DNA of 6,127 nt, taken from positions 1 to 6,127 of the forward strand of contig JAAYLY010000084.1 of assembly GCA_012521625.1 (NCBI GenBank). Direction: 5' to 3'. The DNA is from Tissierellia bacterium. GTDB taxonomy: Bacteria; Bacillota; Clostridia; Tissierellales; Tissierellaceae. Below the pieces are notes generated by a model. It was not told the origin of the DNA. It ran no database searches and worked only from the letters and a program-made list of their open reading frames with translations. Position numbers and translations under genes: made by a program. Positions 5,967-6,127 of the stretch are shown here, piece by piece (the stretch's first letter is position 1; each line of letters begins with the position of its first letter).

Positions 5967-6127
5967 CTACTTTACTTTATTTAGGGTTTCCCAAATACCC
6001 GCTATATACATAGCCCCTAAAGCCCTATCATATAGGCCATATCCAGGTTTACCTGTCTCGCCCCAGATCATCCTTCCATGGTCAGGCCTTATATAGCCAT
6101 CAAAATTATTCTTATGAAGGGCCTTCA
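5967..6127 (-). CDS. uxuA: Mannonate dehydratase (UxuA), C-terminal 52 codons; 5' part beyond the window
   Basis: UxuA dehydrates D-mannonate to 2-dehydro-3-deoxy-D-gluconate (EC 4.2.1.8), the last glucuronate-specific step before the shared KDG pathway. Only the C-terminus is in view. It reads KALHKNNFDGYIRPDHGR, then MIWGETGKPGYGLYDRALG, AMYIAGIWETLNKVK and a TAG stop at 5967-5969. The RPDHGR...GYGLYDRALG block with the final YIxGxWE is distinctive for UxuA; its Asp/His and Tyr are conserved near the metal and substrate site in the family. The open frame continues through the right edge, so this is a window truncation and not a broken gene. It lies upstream of uxaB in the same direction and is probably the same transcript. 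Confidence 0.93.
   Translation of the reverse strand, partial: KALHKNNFDGYIRPDHGRMIWGETGKPGYGLYDRALGAMYIAGIWETLNKVK

Noticed and set aside
1..6127. tRNA, rRNA, CRISPR array, insertion sequence, phage or defence genes
   Set aside because: Coding density, intact metabolic genes and short gaps leave no room for them. No spaced repeat array, transposase motif or terminal inverted repeat was seen.

Overview
The window is about 6.1 kb of AT-rich chromosomal DNA. Every convincing gene is on the minus strand, so transcription runs from right to left. Low G+C, strong AGGAG-type ribosome binding sites and the protein sequences point to a low-GC Firmicute, most likely in Clostridia/Tissierellia. That is an inference; no marker gene here settles the taxon.

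Right part (about 2870-6127), hexuronate catabolism. From the right edge come the last 52 codons of mannonate dehydratase (uxuA), a 98-bp gap with a strong hairpin, tagaturonate reductase (uxaB), and altronate dehydratase (uxaA), which overlaps uxaB by 4 bp. UxaB reduces tagaturonate to altronate. UxaA and UxuA dehydrate altronate and mannonate, respectively, to the common product 2-keto-3-deoxygluconate (KDG). The window therefore holds the final steps of both the galacturonate and glucuronate branches. No fructuronate reductase (uxuB), isomerase (uxaC), KDG kinase/aldolase or transporter is visible; these may lie beyond the right edge. A 15-bp RNA hairpin follows uxaA.

Middle (about 2001-2870), regulation. 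A GntR-family, FCD-domain repressor-type gene has its own near-consensus promoter. Two near-identical 10-bp palindromes flank that promoter's -35 box and probably form an autoregulatory operator. The probable start is a GTG three codons inside the longest ORF. The gene ends at a textbook intrinsic terminator. By family and position it most likely controls the hexuronate genes and itself.

Left part (1-2000), pseudouridine catabolism. psuK (pseudouridine kinase) and psuG (pseudouridine-5'-phosphate glycosidase) overlap by 7 bp and form a two-gene operon with its own putative promoter. Together they convert pseudouridine to uracil and ribose 5-phosphate. Past psuG are two tandem copies of a 21-bp sequence at a 22-bp period, of unknown role.

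All genes belong to known families and I see no evidence of an undescribed system. The points worth a second look are regulatory: the paired operator sites, the two operon hairpins, the tandem repeat at the left edge, and which operon the regulator controls.
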